DNA of 6,021 nucleotides from Acidobacteriota bacterium (GCA_028876695.1 JAGWRH010000011.1:1-6021); one strand, 5' to 3'. Positions 1-5,262 are shown, numbered from the stretch's first letter. Numbers and translations are program-made. Notes: a model not told the origin generated them from the letters alone.

Positions 1-488
1 AGGTGGCCGCGCTGATCGTTAACTTCTTTCAGCTTGTGCATGTCGAATATCACGATCGCCAGCTGATGGCCGTAACGGTTGGCGCGGGTGAGCTCTTTCT
101 CGCAATACTCCTCGAAGAGGCGGCGATTGTAGAGCCCGGTAAGTGAATCCGTGGCGGCATTCACTTGCAGCTTCTTGAACTCCTCGAATTCCACCAGGAT
201 CGGAACGCGAAGAGCGTTCGCGGAGGCCAGCACGTCCACGATCGCGGTTTGAAGCCCAATGCGACGCCCGAGCCGTTCGGAAAATTCGCGCCGGCGCTCG
301 AGAATGCGTCTCCAGTAATCGTTGCCTTGCGATTCGCTGAGGTCGATTTGCGCGACGGTTCGGAAGAGCTGGCGCAGAAACTGTCCGCGCGCGGATTCGT
401 CGAGCCCTTCGAGGGTCTCGACGAGCAGGTCAAAAAAAGAATCCTCCGCCGGTGTCTGCGGCTGAAAAGCTTCGCCGGGCTGGGCCAT
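1..488 (-). CDS. GGDEF-domain protein, probable diguanylate cyclase (C-terminal part outside window)
   Basis: The reading frame is open from an ATG at 488 to the left edge of the window and gives 162 residues without a stop. Residues 1-105 form a soluble, mostly helical, charged N-terminus with no signal peptide, membrane segment or domain I recognise. Residues 113-162 match the start of a GGDEF domain: DSLTGLYNRR (114-123), a hydrophobic strand LAIVIFD (143-149), then MHKLKEVNDQRGH. The first metal-binding Asp (D149) and the guanine-contacting Asn (N157) of this family are present; the usual second Asp of the DxD turn is His (H151). The GG[DE]EF signature itself lies beyond the edge, so activity cannot be judged. 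The family makes c-di-GMP from two GTP in the cytoplasm. The start is chosen for its position just before the helical region; its ribosome site is weak. The family call is secure; activity as a cyclase is inferred. Confidence 0.88.
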   Translation of the reverse strand, partial: MAQPGEAFQPQTPAEDSFFDLLVETLEGLDESARGQFLRQLFRTVAQIDLSESQGNDYWRRILERRREFSERLGRRIGLQTAIVDVLASANALRVPILVEFEEFKKLQVNAATDSLTGLYNRRLFEEYCEKELTRANRYGHQLAIVIFDMHKLKEVNDQRGH

Positions 489-553
489 TATGTAAAATTC
501 CAGAGCTGTATTAGCCTGCCCCAGATCTCCGGGGCACCTGCGGGGGCAACCGT

Positions 554-573
554 ACTCTAGCACGGCACAGTCC
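554..573 (-). promoter_or_regulatory. Candidate promoter of the GGDEF gene (weak sigma-54 or extended -10)
   Basis: Read on the minus strand, TGGACTGTGCCGTGCT has GG at 573-572 and GC at 561-560 with the 10-bp gap needed for sigma-54, but the -24 element fits the TGGCAC consensus poorly. The overlapping TGCTAGAGT (minus strand, ending at 554) could instead be an extended -10 for the housekeeping sigma factor, with no good -35 hexamer. Either reading puts the RNA start about 60 nt before the ATG at 488. GG-N10-GC alone is common by chance. Confidence 0.3.
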
Positions 574-598
574 ATTCGGGGAGGCCCGAGGCAACGAG

Positions 599-640
599 CG
601 CCTCGTACTAAGCTTCCGTGCAGCACTGACTTACGAGGCG
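599..640. repeat. 9-bp perfect inverted repeat between PilZ-1 and the GGDEF gene
   Basis: CGCCTCGTA at 599-607 is the exact reverse complement of TACGAGGCG at 632-640, with a 24-nt spacer containing a small GTGC-A-GCAC dyad. It lies after PilZ-1 and before the GGDEF promoter candidate. It has no T-run on either strand, so it is not a typical intrinsic terminator. It could be an RNA stem at the end of the PilZ-1 transcript or an operator for the GGDEF gene. Confidence 0.5.
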
Positions 641-711
641 ATTCCTTGGCGGGCGCGTTCTGGCAGGCGTGAAAGGAGTGAAAATCGCTTCCACTTTGTG
701 CACCGGGGGCT

Positions 712-731
712 GCGCGCAGTTGCCCGCGCGC
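712..731 (-). terminator. GC-rich hairpin just after PilZ-1, possible terminator
   Basis: GCGCGC at 726-731 and GCGCGC at 712-717 can pair around an 8-nt loop, beginning 7 bp beyond the PilZ-1 stop codon. No T-run follows on the minus strand, so intrinsic termination is doubtful; it may act with Rho or protect the 3' end. Confidence 0.25.
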
Positions 732-737
732 CGGGGC

Positions 738-1112
738 CTAGCCGATTGGCTTCAGGAATTCGACTCCGATTAAATACACGTCGCCAGCCTCCTGTTGGCG
801 CTTCACGCGCGCCTGGATCGGCGGCATACCAGCCGGGACGAGCGCCGTCGAGGTAATCGATGGCGCCGGTATGGTCAACGTCACGATGTCGTTCAGGACC
901 AGCGGCCTGGGACAAGTTACGAATGCGCCGAGAGCGCTCACATCGAGCGTCTTGGCCAGTTCCATGAATTGCTCCCGTTGCGCATCGAGACCACGAACAA
1001 ACAGAGGTATCTGCAAGCGGAGGCGCTGCGAGCGCCTCCGCTCGTCGTAATAATTTGATCGAGGCATTCGATGTTCGACGAGACTATCTTTTACGTCCTC
1101 TTTAGAGGTCAT
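738..1112 (-). CDS. Single-domain PilZ protein (PilZ-1), c-di-GMP receptor
   Basis: This encodes 124 residues ending at a TAG at 740-738. A short charged N-terminus (1-22) leads into a PilZ domain. The domain opens with the arginine cluster ERRRSQR (24-30), which contains the RxxxR motif that wraps c-di-GMP, and continues with LDVSALGAF, which holds the D57-x-S59-x-x-G62 motif on the barrel. Both binding motifs are intact, so ligand binding is likely. No other domain is present, so it must act by protein contact; its partner is unknown. The ATG at 1112 is chosen because CCCT at 1118-1121 (AGGG on the coding strand) lies 5 nt upstream and because a sigma-54 promoter candidate lies before it. 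A GTG at 1208 would give 156 residues but has no ribosome site and would place that promoter inside the gene. A later ATG at 1067 would still keep the whole PilZ domain. Confidence 0.9.
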   Translation of the reverse strand: MTSKEDVKDSLVEHRMPRSNYYDERRRSQRLRLQIPLFVRGLDAQREQFMELAKTLDVSALGAFVTCPRPLVLNDIVTLTIPAPSITSTALVPAGMPPIQARVKRQQEAGDVYLIGVEFLKPIG

Positions 1113-1165
1113 TGGTACCCTAGTATTAGTACTCGATAAGTTTGTAGGTTTACGAGCAACTGCAA

Positions 1166-1182
1166 CGCCGAATTCGTGCCAG
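1166..1182 (-). promoter_or_regulatory. Candidate sigma-54 promoter of PilZ-1
   Basis: On the minus strand the sequence CTGGCACGAATTCGGCG has a perfect -24 element (CTGGCACGA), with GG at 1180-1179, and GC at 1168-1167 exactly 10 bp later. The -12 element keeps the essential GC but is otherwise CGGCG rather than TTGCW. A better-looking TTGCA at 1165-1161 is 5 bp too far away to serve with this -24. RNA would start near 1155, giving a leader of about 43 nt before the ATG at 1112. Confidence 0.5.
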
Positions 1183-1267
1183 ATCGCAACTCCCAGATAA
1201 TCAGCCACTTACGAATAGAGGGCCATAGGTCTCGTGAGCGTTTTGGACGTCCGCGCTGCTGCTTTAC

Positions 1268-1296
1268 TGCAAAGCACTTCCGTCAATGTGCAAAGC
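1268..1296 (-). promoter_or_regulatory. Paired GCTTTGCA direct repeats, candidate upstream activator site for PilZ-1
   Basis: TGCAAAGC occurs at 1268-1275 and again at 1289-1296, which is GCTTTGCA twice on the PilZ-1 coding strand. The copies start 21 bp apart, two helical turns, so both would face the same side of the DNA. They lie roughly 90-115 bp upstream of the -24 element, the usual range for enhancer-binding activators of sigma-54. The copy nearer the kinase is part of a 13-bp identity with the site before bEBP-2. The other copy is also inside a small palindrome, TGCTTT(ACTGC)AAAGCA, at 1260-1276. Confidence 0.5.
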
Positions 1297-1317
1297 TAGG
1301 ACGCATTTACCATTGAC
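1282..1317. repeat. 7-bp inverted repeat GTCAATG/CATTGAC
   Basis: GTCAATG at 1282-1288 is the exact reverse complement of CATTGAC at 1311-1317, with a 22-nt spacer and arm centres 29 bp apart. One arm overlaps the TTGACA hexamer facing the kinase, and the spacer contains one GCTTTGCA element. It may be an operator acting on both divergent genes, or chance. Confidence 0.35.
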
Positions 1318-1341
1318 ACATATTGGAGCCTCTGCGAGCAT
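1313..1341 (+). promoter_or_regulatory. Candidate housekeeping promoter of the kinase/regulator operon
   Basis: TTGACA at 1313-1318 is a perfect -35 hexamer. Seventeen bp later GAGCAT (1336-1341) matches the -10 consensus at only three positions. RNA would start near 1349, giving a leader of about 80 nt. I found no GG-N10-GC site in front of this operon, so it seems to be under a different sigma factor from its neighbours. Confidence 0.4.
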
Positions 1342-1360
1342 TGCGGTCCGCGGACAGAGG
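1329..1360. repeat. Nested dyads in the kinase leader
   Basis: CCTCTG at 1329-1334 pairs with CAGAGG at 1355-1360, and GTCCGCGGAC at 1346-1355 is a perfect 10-bp palindrome. They overlap the candidate -10 and start region of the kinase operon, where a repressor or autoregulator would bind. Confidence 0.4.
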
Positions 1361-1417
1361 TCATTACCCGCCTGACCACGAGAGTTTTTCTGGGATTGAC
1401 GGAAATCGTTTTTCCTT

Positions 1418-1423
1418 GGAGGG
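1418..1423 (+). promoter_or_regulatory. Ribosome binding site that decides the kinase start
   Basis: GGAGGG ends 5 nt before the TTG at 1429. An earlier in-frame TTG at 1396 has only GGGA directly abutting it, which is too close, so the start at 1429 is preferred. Confidence 0.75.
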
Positions 1424-1428
1424 TTCCG

Positions 1429-2649
1429 TTGTCTAAAAGCGGTACGGCCGAAAACTCCACCGCTGGGCAGGTCAATCTCAACCTCCACTTGATTGCCAGC
1501 GTGCTCGATGCCGTGGATGGGCCGCTTGTCGTCGCCGAGCGCACCGGGCGGGTGCTTTTCACAAACCTGCACGCCCAGGATATGTTTCACGCGCGGGCCA
1601 TCCAATCCACGCAGGAAATGAACCTTTTTAGGGACATTTTGCGGATCGATCGCCGGCAGGTGCTGGATCAGCTCGAAGATGGCGTTCATGAAGTGAACAT
1701 GCCGGTGCAGTCGGCCGCAGGCGACTACCGAGTTCGCGTTCGCTGGCTTCCCGAACCCGATTGGCTGGCGGTACACCTCGATTCCGTATCCGACGCTCCC
1801 GAAGGTGAAGCGGAGATGCGGGAAACGGTGCAGTCGCTGCTGCAGGAACGGGAAGCGACGTATCGAAATCTGCTGGCCGCATACCTGCGGCTGCAGGAAG
1901 CGAACCGCCAGAAGACGGTGTTCCTCGGATCCGCCGCGCATGAACTGAAGACACCGCTGGCGGTGATGAAGGGCTACTACGACATGCTGCTCTCCGGTTC
2001 GCTCGGAAAGCTGAGCACGCGGCAACGCGATATTTTGCAAGAGTCGAAGGAAAGTTGCGACCGGCTGGTACGCCTGGTGTCCATGTTTCTAAACTACTCG
2101 GCGCTCGAAAGCGGCAAGCTGGTGATGCAGTTGCACGATAATGACCTGCGCGACTGCATCAACGACCTGGCGGGACGCTGGCACGACGCCTATCAGCGCG
2201 CCAGCGTGAACCTGGAAATTGAGGCCGATCCGCGACTGCCCATCTTCAACTTTGATTATCAAAAGGTGCAGCAGTGCATGGTAAACCTGCTCGATAACGC
2301 GCTGAAGAATACGCCGGAGGGAGGTCGCGTGATGCTGCACGCGCGTCCGCATTTCTGGGAGCGGCGTACCGCGGAGGCCGCGCCCTCCGAAGAGCGCCGG
2401 CGCGGATCGGCGGCGCACCCCAATAGTGTGCTCGTCTCGGTTTCGGATACCGGCAGCGGGATCGCGGCGGAGTTCCACCAGGAAATTTTCGAGGAGTTCG
2501 TCCGTGTGGATCCGTCGACGTCGGGGATGGGTTTGGGTCTGGCCATCACCAAGCGGTTAATTCAAGCGCATCGCGGCAAGATCTGGGTGGATAGCGAACT
2601 CGGCCGCGGCAGCACGTTTTCGTTTCTTTTGCCCATATTTGTGGAATAG
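1429..2649 (+). CDS. Soluble PAS-type sensor histidine kinase
   Basis: This encodes 406 residues from a TTG with a good ribosome site. Residues about 18-120 look like a diverged PAS sensor domain. Residues 125-165 form a heptad-like signalling helix. The HisKA box is HELKTPL with phospho-acceptor H171. The ATPase domain follows: N box NLLDNALKNTPEGG (286-299, N290 and N294), G1 DTGSGI (340-345), F box FEEFVR (354-359), G2 GMGLGLAI (366-373) and a final GRGSTFSF. All catalytic motifs are intact. There is no membrane segment or signal peptide, so it senses something in the cytoplasm; the ligand is unknown. A hydrophilic stretch rich in Arg, Glu and Ala (about 307-330) is inserted before G1. The response regulator gene begins 35 bp downstream, so the two are almost certainly co-transcribed partners. 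Confidence 0.95.
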   Translation: MSKSGTAENSTAGQVNLNLHLIASVLDAVDGPLVVAERTGRVLFTNLHAQDMFHARAIQSTQEMNLFRDILRIDRRQVLDQLEDGVHEVNMPVQSAAGDYRVRVRWLPEPDWLAVHLDSVSDAPEGEAEMRETVQSLLQEREATYRNLLAAYLRLQEANRQKTVFLGSAAHELKTPLAVMKGYYDMLLSGSLGKLSTRQRDILQESKESCDRLVRLVSMFLNYSALESGKLVMQLHDNDLRDCINDLAGRWHDAYQRASVNLEIEADPRLPIFNFDYQKVQQCMVNLLDNALKNTPEGGRVMLHARPHFWERRTAEAAPSEERRRGSAAHPNSVLVSVSDTGSGIAAEFHQEIFEEFVRVDPSTSGMGLGLAITKRLIQAHRGKIWVDSELGRGSTFSFLLPIFVE

Positions 2650-2684
2650 CTTCACGCACGAAACTCGCTTTTCAGGACAATTTG

Positions 2685-4175
2685 ATGTCAAGAAAAGAAA
2701 AGGTTCTGGTAGTGGACGACGAGCCGAGCATACGCAAGTACCTCCAAACGCTGCTCGAGGTGGAGGGATTTGCTGTAGAGGCGGTGTCGAGCGGCAAAGA
2801 AGCGCTGCATCGGATCGGCTCGGGCGAACGGCCGAACTTCGTTATTCTCGACGTGCTGATGCCCGAAATCGATGGACTCGAAACATTGCGCCAGATGATG
2901 CAGATCGACCGATCACTCAACGTGATCATGCTTTCGTGCCTCAACGAAGTGAACACGGTGGTGGACGCCATTCGCATCGGCGCGCTCGATTACCTGACGA
3001 AGCCATTCGAAAAAGCGGAGCTCGAGGCGGCGCTGCTGAAGTGCCGTCAGAAGCAGGAACTGCGCGCGGAAAACGAATCGCTGAAGGAATACTGCGAAGC
3101 GCTGACCGAGGATATCTCATTCCTGGCCGCCAGCCCGCAGATGATCAAGATCCGCCAGCACATTTTGCAGATCGCGCCGGTGGACGTGCCGATCTTCATC
3201 AGCGGTGAAAGCGGGGTGGGCAAGGAAGTGGTGGCGCGCATGATTCATCTGCGCTCCACGCGCCGGCAGCAGCCGTTCATCAAGGTGAATTGCGCCGCGC
3301 TGCCCGGCGAGCTGCTGGAATCGGAATTATTCGGCTACGAGCAGGGCGCCTTCACCGGAGCGGTTCGCGCCAAGCCCGGCAAATTCGAGCTCGCCAATCG
3401 CGGCACGATTTTCCTCGACGAAATCGCGGAAATGGCTCCGCACCTTCAGGCCAAACTCCTGCACGTGTTGCAGGACGGGCAATTTTCGCGGCTCGGTGCC
3501 CGCTCGGTGGTCAACGTTGACGTGCGCGTGATCGCGGCCACAAACGTGGACGTGAAGGAGGCGATGCACTCGGGCAAGTTCCGCGAGGATCTCTACTATC
3601 GGCTGAACGTGCTGTCGCTGCACATTCCGCCGCTGCGCGAGCGAACGTCCGAAATTCCTCTGCTCTTCCGGCATTTCCTGGTGAAGTACAGCGAAAAATA
3701 TCAGAAGCAGCCGCCCGAGCCTTCGCAGCATTTGATGGAAGCGGCCATGCGCTATTCGTGGCCGGGAAATTTGCGCGAGCTGGAGAATTTCATCAAGCGC
3801 TACGTGATTCTCGAGGACGACCAGGGCAGCTTGCGCGAGCTCCTGGAGATGACCAGCCAGCAGCAGGTGGCTCCGAACGAAGCCGCGCCGGCCGCAAAAG
3901 AACAGGGGCTGAAGGCGCTGGTCCGCAGCTTGAAGGACGAGGCGGAAATGGAAGCGATCGCCAACGCGCTCGATCGTACCAACTGGTGCCGAAAAGATGC
4001 CGCGCGCATGCTCGGGATCAGTTACAAGGCTCTGCTATATAAGATGCGGCAGTTCAATCTCGACGCGGGTCGCGGCGCGCGTTCCGCGGCGGCCAGAGCG
4101 GCAGCTCGCGAACCCGCGGAAAAAGCAAAAACATCCGAGCCCGCACCGGCGCCAGCGGGCATCCGCACCTCTTGA
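2685..4175 (+). CDS. NtrC-type sigma-54-dependent response regulator (bEBP-1)
   Basis: This encodes 496 residues from the ATG at 2685; AGGA at 2674-2677 lies 7 nt upstream, and the adjoining TTG at 2682 is less likely. The receiver domain (4-120) has acidic pocket D11/D12, phospho-acceptor D56 in LDVLMP, S84 and K106 in TKPF. A linker helix leads to the sigma-54 AAA+ domain (about 144-375): Walker A GESGVGKE (174-181), the sigma-54-contacting GAFTGA loop (221-226), Walker B TIFLDEIAEM (241-250), sensor I AATN and the FREDLYYRLNV arginine-finger region. A Fis-type HTH spans about 420-458 (ALDRTNWCRKDAARMLGIS). The last 37 residues are an Ala/Pro/Arg-rich tail. Every residue needed for phosphorylation, ATP hydrolysis and sigma-54 remodelling is visible, so it should activate sigma-54 promoters after phosphorylation by the kinase upstream. 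Its targets are not proven; the adjacent PilZ and bEBP-2 promoters are the obvious candidates. Confidence 0.96.
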   Translation: MSRKEKVLVVDDEPSIRKYLQTLLEVEGFAVEAVSSGKEALHRIGSGERPNFVILDVLMPEIDGLETLRQMMQIDRSLNVIMLSCLNEVNTVVDAIRIGALDYLTKPFEKAELEAALLKCRQKQELRAENESLKEYCEALTEDISFLAASPQMIKIRQHILQIAPVDVPIFISGESGVGKEVVARMIHLRSTRRQQPFIKVNCAALPGELLESELFGYEQGAFTGAVRAKPGKFELANRGTIFLDEIAEMAPHLQAKLLHVLQDGQFSRLGARSVVNVDVRVIAATNVDVKEAMHSGKFREDLYYRLNVLSLHIPPLRERTSEIPLLFRHFLVKYSEKYQKQPPEPSQHLMEAAMRYSWPGNLRELENFIKRYVILEDDQGSLRELLEMTSQQQVAPNEAAPAAKEQGLKALVRSLKDEAEMEAIANALDRTNWCRKDAARMLGISYKALLYKMRQFNLDAGRGARSAAARAAAREPAEKAKTSEPAPAPAGIRTS

Positions 4176-4200
4176 TCGAAAATTTTCTTGGCAGTCTTCA

Positions 4201-4225
4201 GCGCTGCGAAGCCGATTCGCGGTGC
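4201..4225 (+). terminator. Hairpin after the kinase/regulator operon
   Basis: GCGCTGCGAA (4201-4210) and TTCGCGGTGC (4216-4225) form a 10-bp RNA stem, including two G-U pairs, around the 5-nt loop GCCGA, 25 nt after the bEBP-1 stop. No T-run follows, so it may stop RNA only with help, or protect the 3' end. Confidence 0.4.
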
Positions 4226-4456
4226 CTGCACGCCTCGGAACACTGTCAGCGGCGATCCTGTATGCGCGCCGAGCCATTCGCGTGCTCGCTTCGAGTGAAC
4301 TGCTCCCTGGGAAAAGAATTGCATATCTAGCGCACATTCAATGAAATACCTCTACCCATTCGCAGATTTTCTGTTCTAGTATCTCGGGGAACGCGGTAGG
4401 CGCGCGCGGCCTGCTTCGGGTTGCACGACGGGTAATAGCCTTCACCAAATTCTCGT

Positions 4457-4495
4457 GACAACGAAACCCCGGGCATTGGTTTCAAAGGATTTGTC
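4457..4495. repeat. Compound inverted repeat upstream of the PilZ-2 promoter
   Basis: GAAACC (4463-4468) mirrors GGTTTC (4478-4483) across 9 nt, and outside it GACAA (4457-4461) mirrors TTGTC (4491-4495). The centre lies about 115 bp before the -24 element of the sigma-54 promoter, where an enhancer-binding activator would sit. It does not contain the GCTTTGCA motif of the other two sites. Confidence 0.35.
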
Positions 4496-4585
4496 GCCGA
4501 GTCCGGCCCACGTGCAGCGGTGCTGGCAGGCTAAGCCCCAATCGGCGGCATGCGGTCTGCAGCCCTGCGGCGACGGACCCTGGAT

Positions 4586-4602
4586 TTGGCGCGGAGATTG
4601 CT
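4586..4602 (+). promoter_or_regulatory. Sigma-54 promoter of PilZ-2
   Basis: TTGGCGCGGAGATTGCT fits the sigma-54 consensus TTGGCACG-N4-TTGCW at every informative position except one (G for A after TTGGC). GG is at 4588-4589 and GC at 4600-4601, exactly 10 bp apart. RNA would start near 4613, giving a leader of about 49 nt. This is the best sigma-54 promoter in the window and lies downstream of a sigma-54 activator gene. Confidence 0.82.
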
Positions 4603-4611
4603 AGTTTGTTA

Positions 4612-4629
4612 CACAGGGGGAGTTCTGTG
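4612..4629 (+). promoter_or_regulatory. Hairpin at the 5' end of the PilZ-2 transcript
   Basis: CACAG (4612-4616) pairs with CTGTG (4625-4629) around the loop GGGGAGTT. The predicted RNA start falls at the base of this stem, so the message would begin with a small stem-loop. It leaves the ribosome site at 4648-4653 free. Confidence 0.35.
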
Positions 4630-4661
4630 AACTGCAACTTAGCCCAGAAGGAGCAGCGCGG

Positions 4662-5000
4662 ATGACGGAACGTCGCACAGCGCGTCGGTACGATCTATCT
4701 CTTCCAGTGAACGTTCGCCTGCCCATTGGCCGGGAGCTAAAACCGCAGAACGGCCGGACCCGGGACATTTCCACTCGCGGCGTTTACTTTACGGTGCAAA
4801 ACGATATGGCGCCCGGAGCGGAAGTTGACTTTACGCTGACGCTTCCCGCAGAAATCACGCGCGGAAACGAAGTTTTTGTGCGCGCGCATGGGCGCGTGGT
4901 GCGCGTCGACAGGCGAACCGATGACGGCCACGAGACCACGGGAGTGGCCGCGGTAATCGAACGCTACGATATTATTCGCGGCGAAAGTCCGCGCAGTTAG
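4662..5000 (+). CDS. Single-domain PilZ protein (PilZ-2), c-di-GMP receptor
   Basis: This encodes 112 residues from an ATG with a strong ribosome site (AAGGAG at 4648-4653, 8 nt upstream). Nearly the whole protein is one PilZ domain. The N-terminal arginine motif is RRTARR (4-9, containing RxxxR), and RDISTRG carries D35-x-S37-x-x-G40. Strands VDFTLTLP and VFVRAHGRVVRVD complete the barrel. Both c-di-GMP-binding motifs are intact. It differs clearly in sequence from PilZ-1 and is not a recent duplicate. Standing alone behind its own sigma-54 promoter, it is probably a c-di-GMP-responsive adaptor that binds another protein; the partner is not visible here. Confidence 0.93.
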   Translation: MTERRTARRYDLSLPVNVRLPIGRELKPQNGRTRDISTRGVYFTVQNDMAPGAEVDFTLTLPAEITRGNEVFVRAHGRVVRVDRRTDDGHETTGVAAVIERYDIIRGESPRS

Positions 5001-5003
5001 GGC

Positions 5004-5031
5004 GATTTCAAAGCGCGCCTTCGAAGAAATC
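5004..5031 (+). terminator. Weak stem-loop after PilZ-2
   Basis: GATTTC (5004-5009) and GAAATC (5026-5031) can pair across a 16-nt loop, starting 3 nt after the PilZ-2 stop. The stem is short and AT-rich and no T-run follows, so termination here is uncertain. Confidence 0.2.
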
Positions 5032-5087
5032 AATCGTATCTATCGAAAGCCATAGCAGATAAGTCGGCGCGGGATGAGACGCCGGCA

Positions 5088-5101
5088 GGAACACCTGTTC
5101 C
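5088..5101. repeat. Palindrome GGAACA-CC-TGTTCC
   Basis: This is a perfect dyad with two 6-bp arms and a 2-bp centre, about 170 bp before the -24 element of the bEBP-2 promoter. Its compact symmetry suits a dimeric DNA-binding protein, perhaps an activator or a repressor. Confidence 0.45.
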
Positions 5102-5126
5102 CCAGAGTGCCAAGTTTTTACACGCC

Positions 5127-5139
5127 AGCTTTGCACATT
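5127..5139 (+). promoter_or_regulatory. Shared 13-mer AGCTTTGCACATT, candidate upstream activator site for bEBP-2
   Basis: AGCTTTGCACATT is identical, read in the direction of transcription, to the PilZ-1 upstream site (reverse complement of 1285-1297). Here it lies about 130 bp before the -24 element, against about 110 bp at PilZ-1. An imperfect inverted partner, GTGCCAAG, stands at 5107-5114 against CTTTGCAC at 5129-5136 (7 of 8 positions). Position, orientation and identity suggest a common activator. Confidence 0.5.
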
Positions 5140-5262
5140 CCCGCCAAGTCCGAGTGCGGTATCACGTGTGGTCCCCGCGCTAAGTATTTAAGGACGAGCG
5201 AGTTACATGCGCAATAGTGATCTGGAGCCAACCCGGAGAGCGCTCAATACGAGTAGTTTTTT

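Larger units (their letters stand above)
1113..1428. other. Divergent intergenic control region between PilZ-1 and the kinase operon
   Basis: These 316 bp hold no convincing gene. They contain the PilZ-1 sigma-54 candidate (1166-1182), the paired GCTTTGCA elements (1268-1296), a 7-bp dyad (1282-1317), a TTGACA hexamer facing the kinase (1313-1318), and a CCTCTG/CAGAGG dyad enclosing the palindrome GTCCGCGGAC (1329-1360). Part of the PilZ-1 side is more AT-rich than its surroundings. Confidence 0.7.
4176..4661 (+). other. 486-bp gene-free stretch upstream of PilZ-2
   Basis: No convincing coding region is seen on either strand; the open frames here have no ribosome site or family resemblance. 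The stretch begins with a hairpin after bEBP-1 (4201-4225), contains a compound dyad (4457-4495) and a lone TTGCAC (4421-4426), and ends with the sigma-54 promoter and 5' hairpin of PilZ-2. Its length would allow a small RNA, but I see no paired promoter and terminator that would support one. Confidence 0.6.

Noticed and set aside
161..560. Open frames of 90 and 131 codons at the left end
   Set aside because: They are in other frames over the GGDEF reading frame, which itself shows clear family motifs and runs off the window.
1264..2040. 258-codon minus-strand frame opposite the kinase gene
   Set aside because: It is a high-GC antisense shadow of the kinase coding frame with no recognisable domain or ribosome site.
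4193..4206. TTGGCA followed by GC near the bEBP-1 3' end as a sigma-54 promoter
   Set aside because: The GG-to-GC gap is 9 or 11 bp, not 10, and no gene lies within reach downstream.
4022..4344. Open frames on both strands running from the bEBP-1 3' end into the gap
   Set aside because: Their products show no family motif, part of each is a shadow of bEBP-1, and no ribosome site precedes a start inside the gap.
4455..4604. A 49-codon frame from a GTG, Cys/Trp-containing, before PilZ-2
   Set aside because: It has no ribosome site, ends inside the sigma-54 promoter and has no recognisable features.
4401..4661. A c-di-GMP (GEMM) riboswitch before PilZ-2
   Set aside because: The expected conserved core sequences of GEMM-type aptamers are not found, and most of the region lies upstream of the predicted transcript start.
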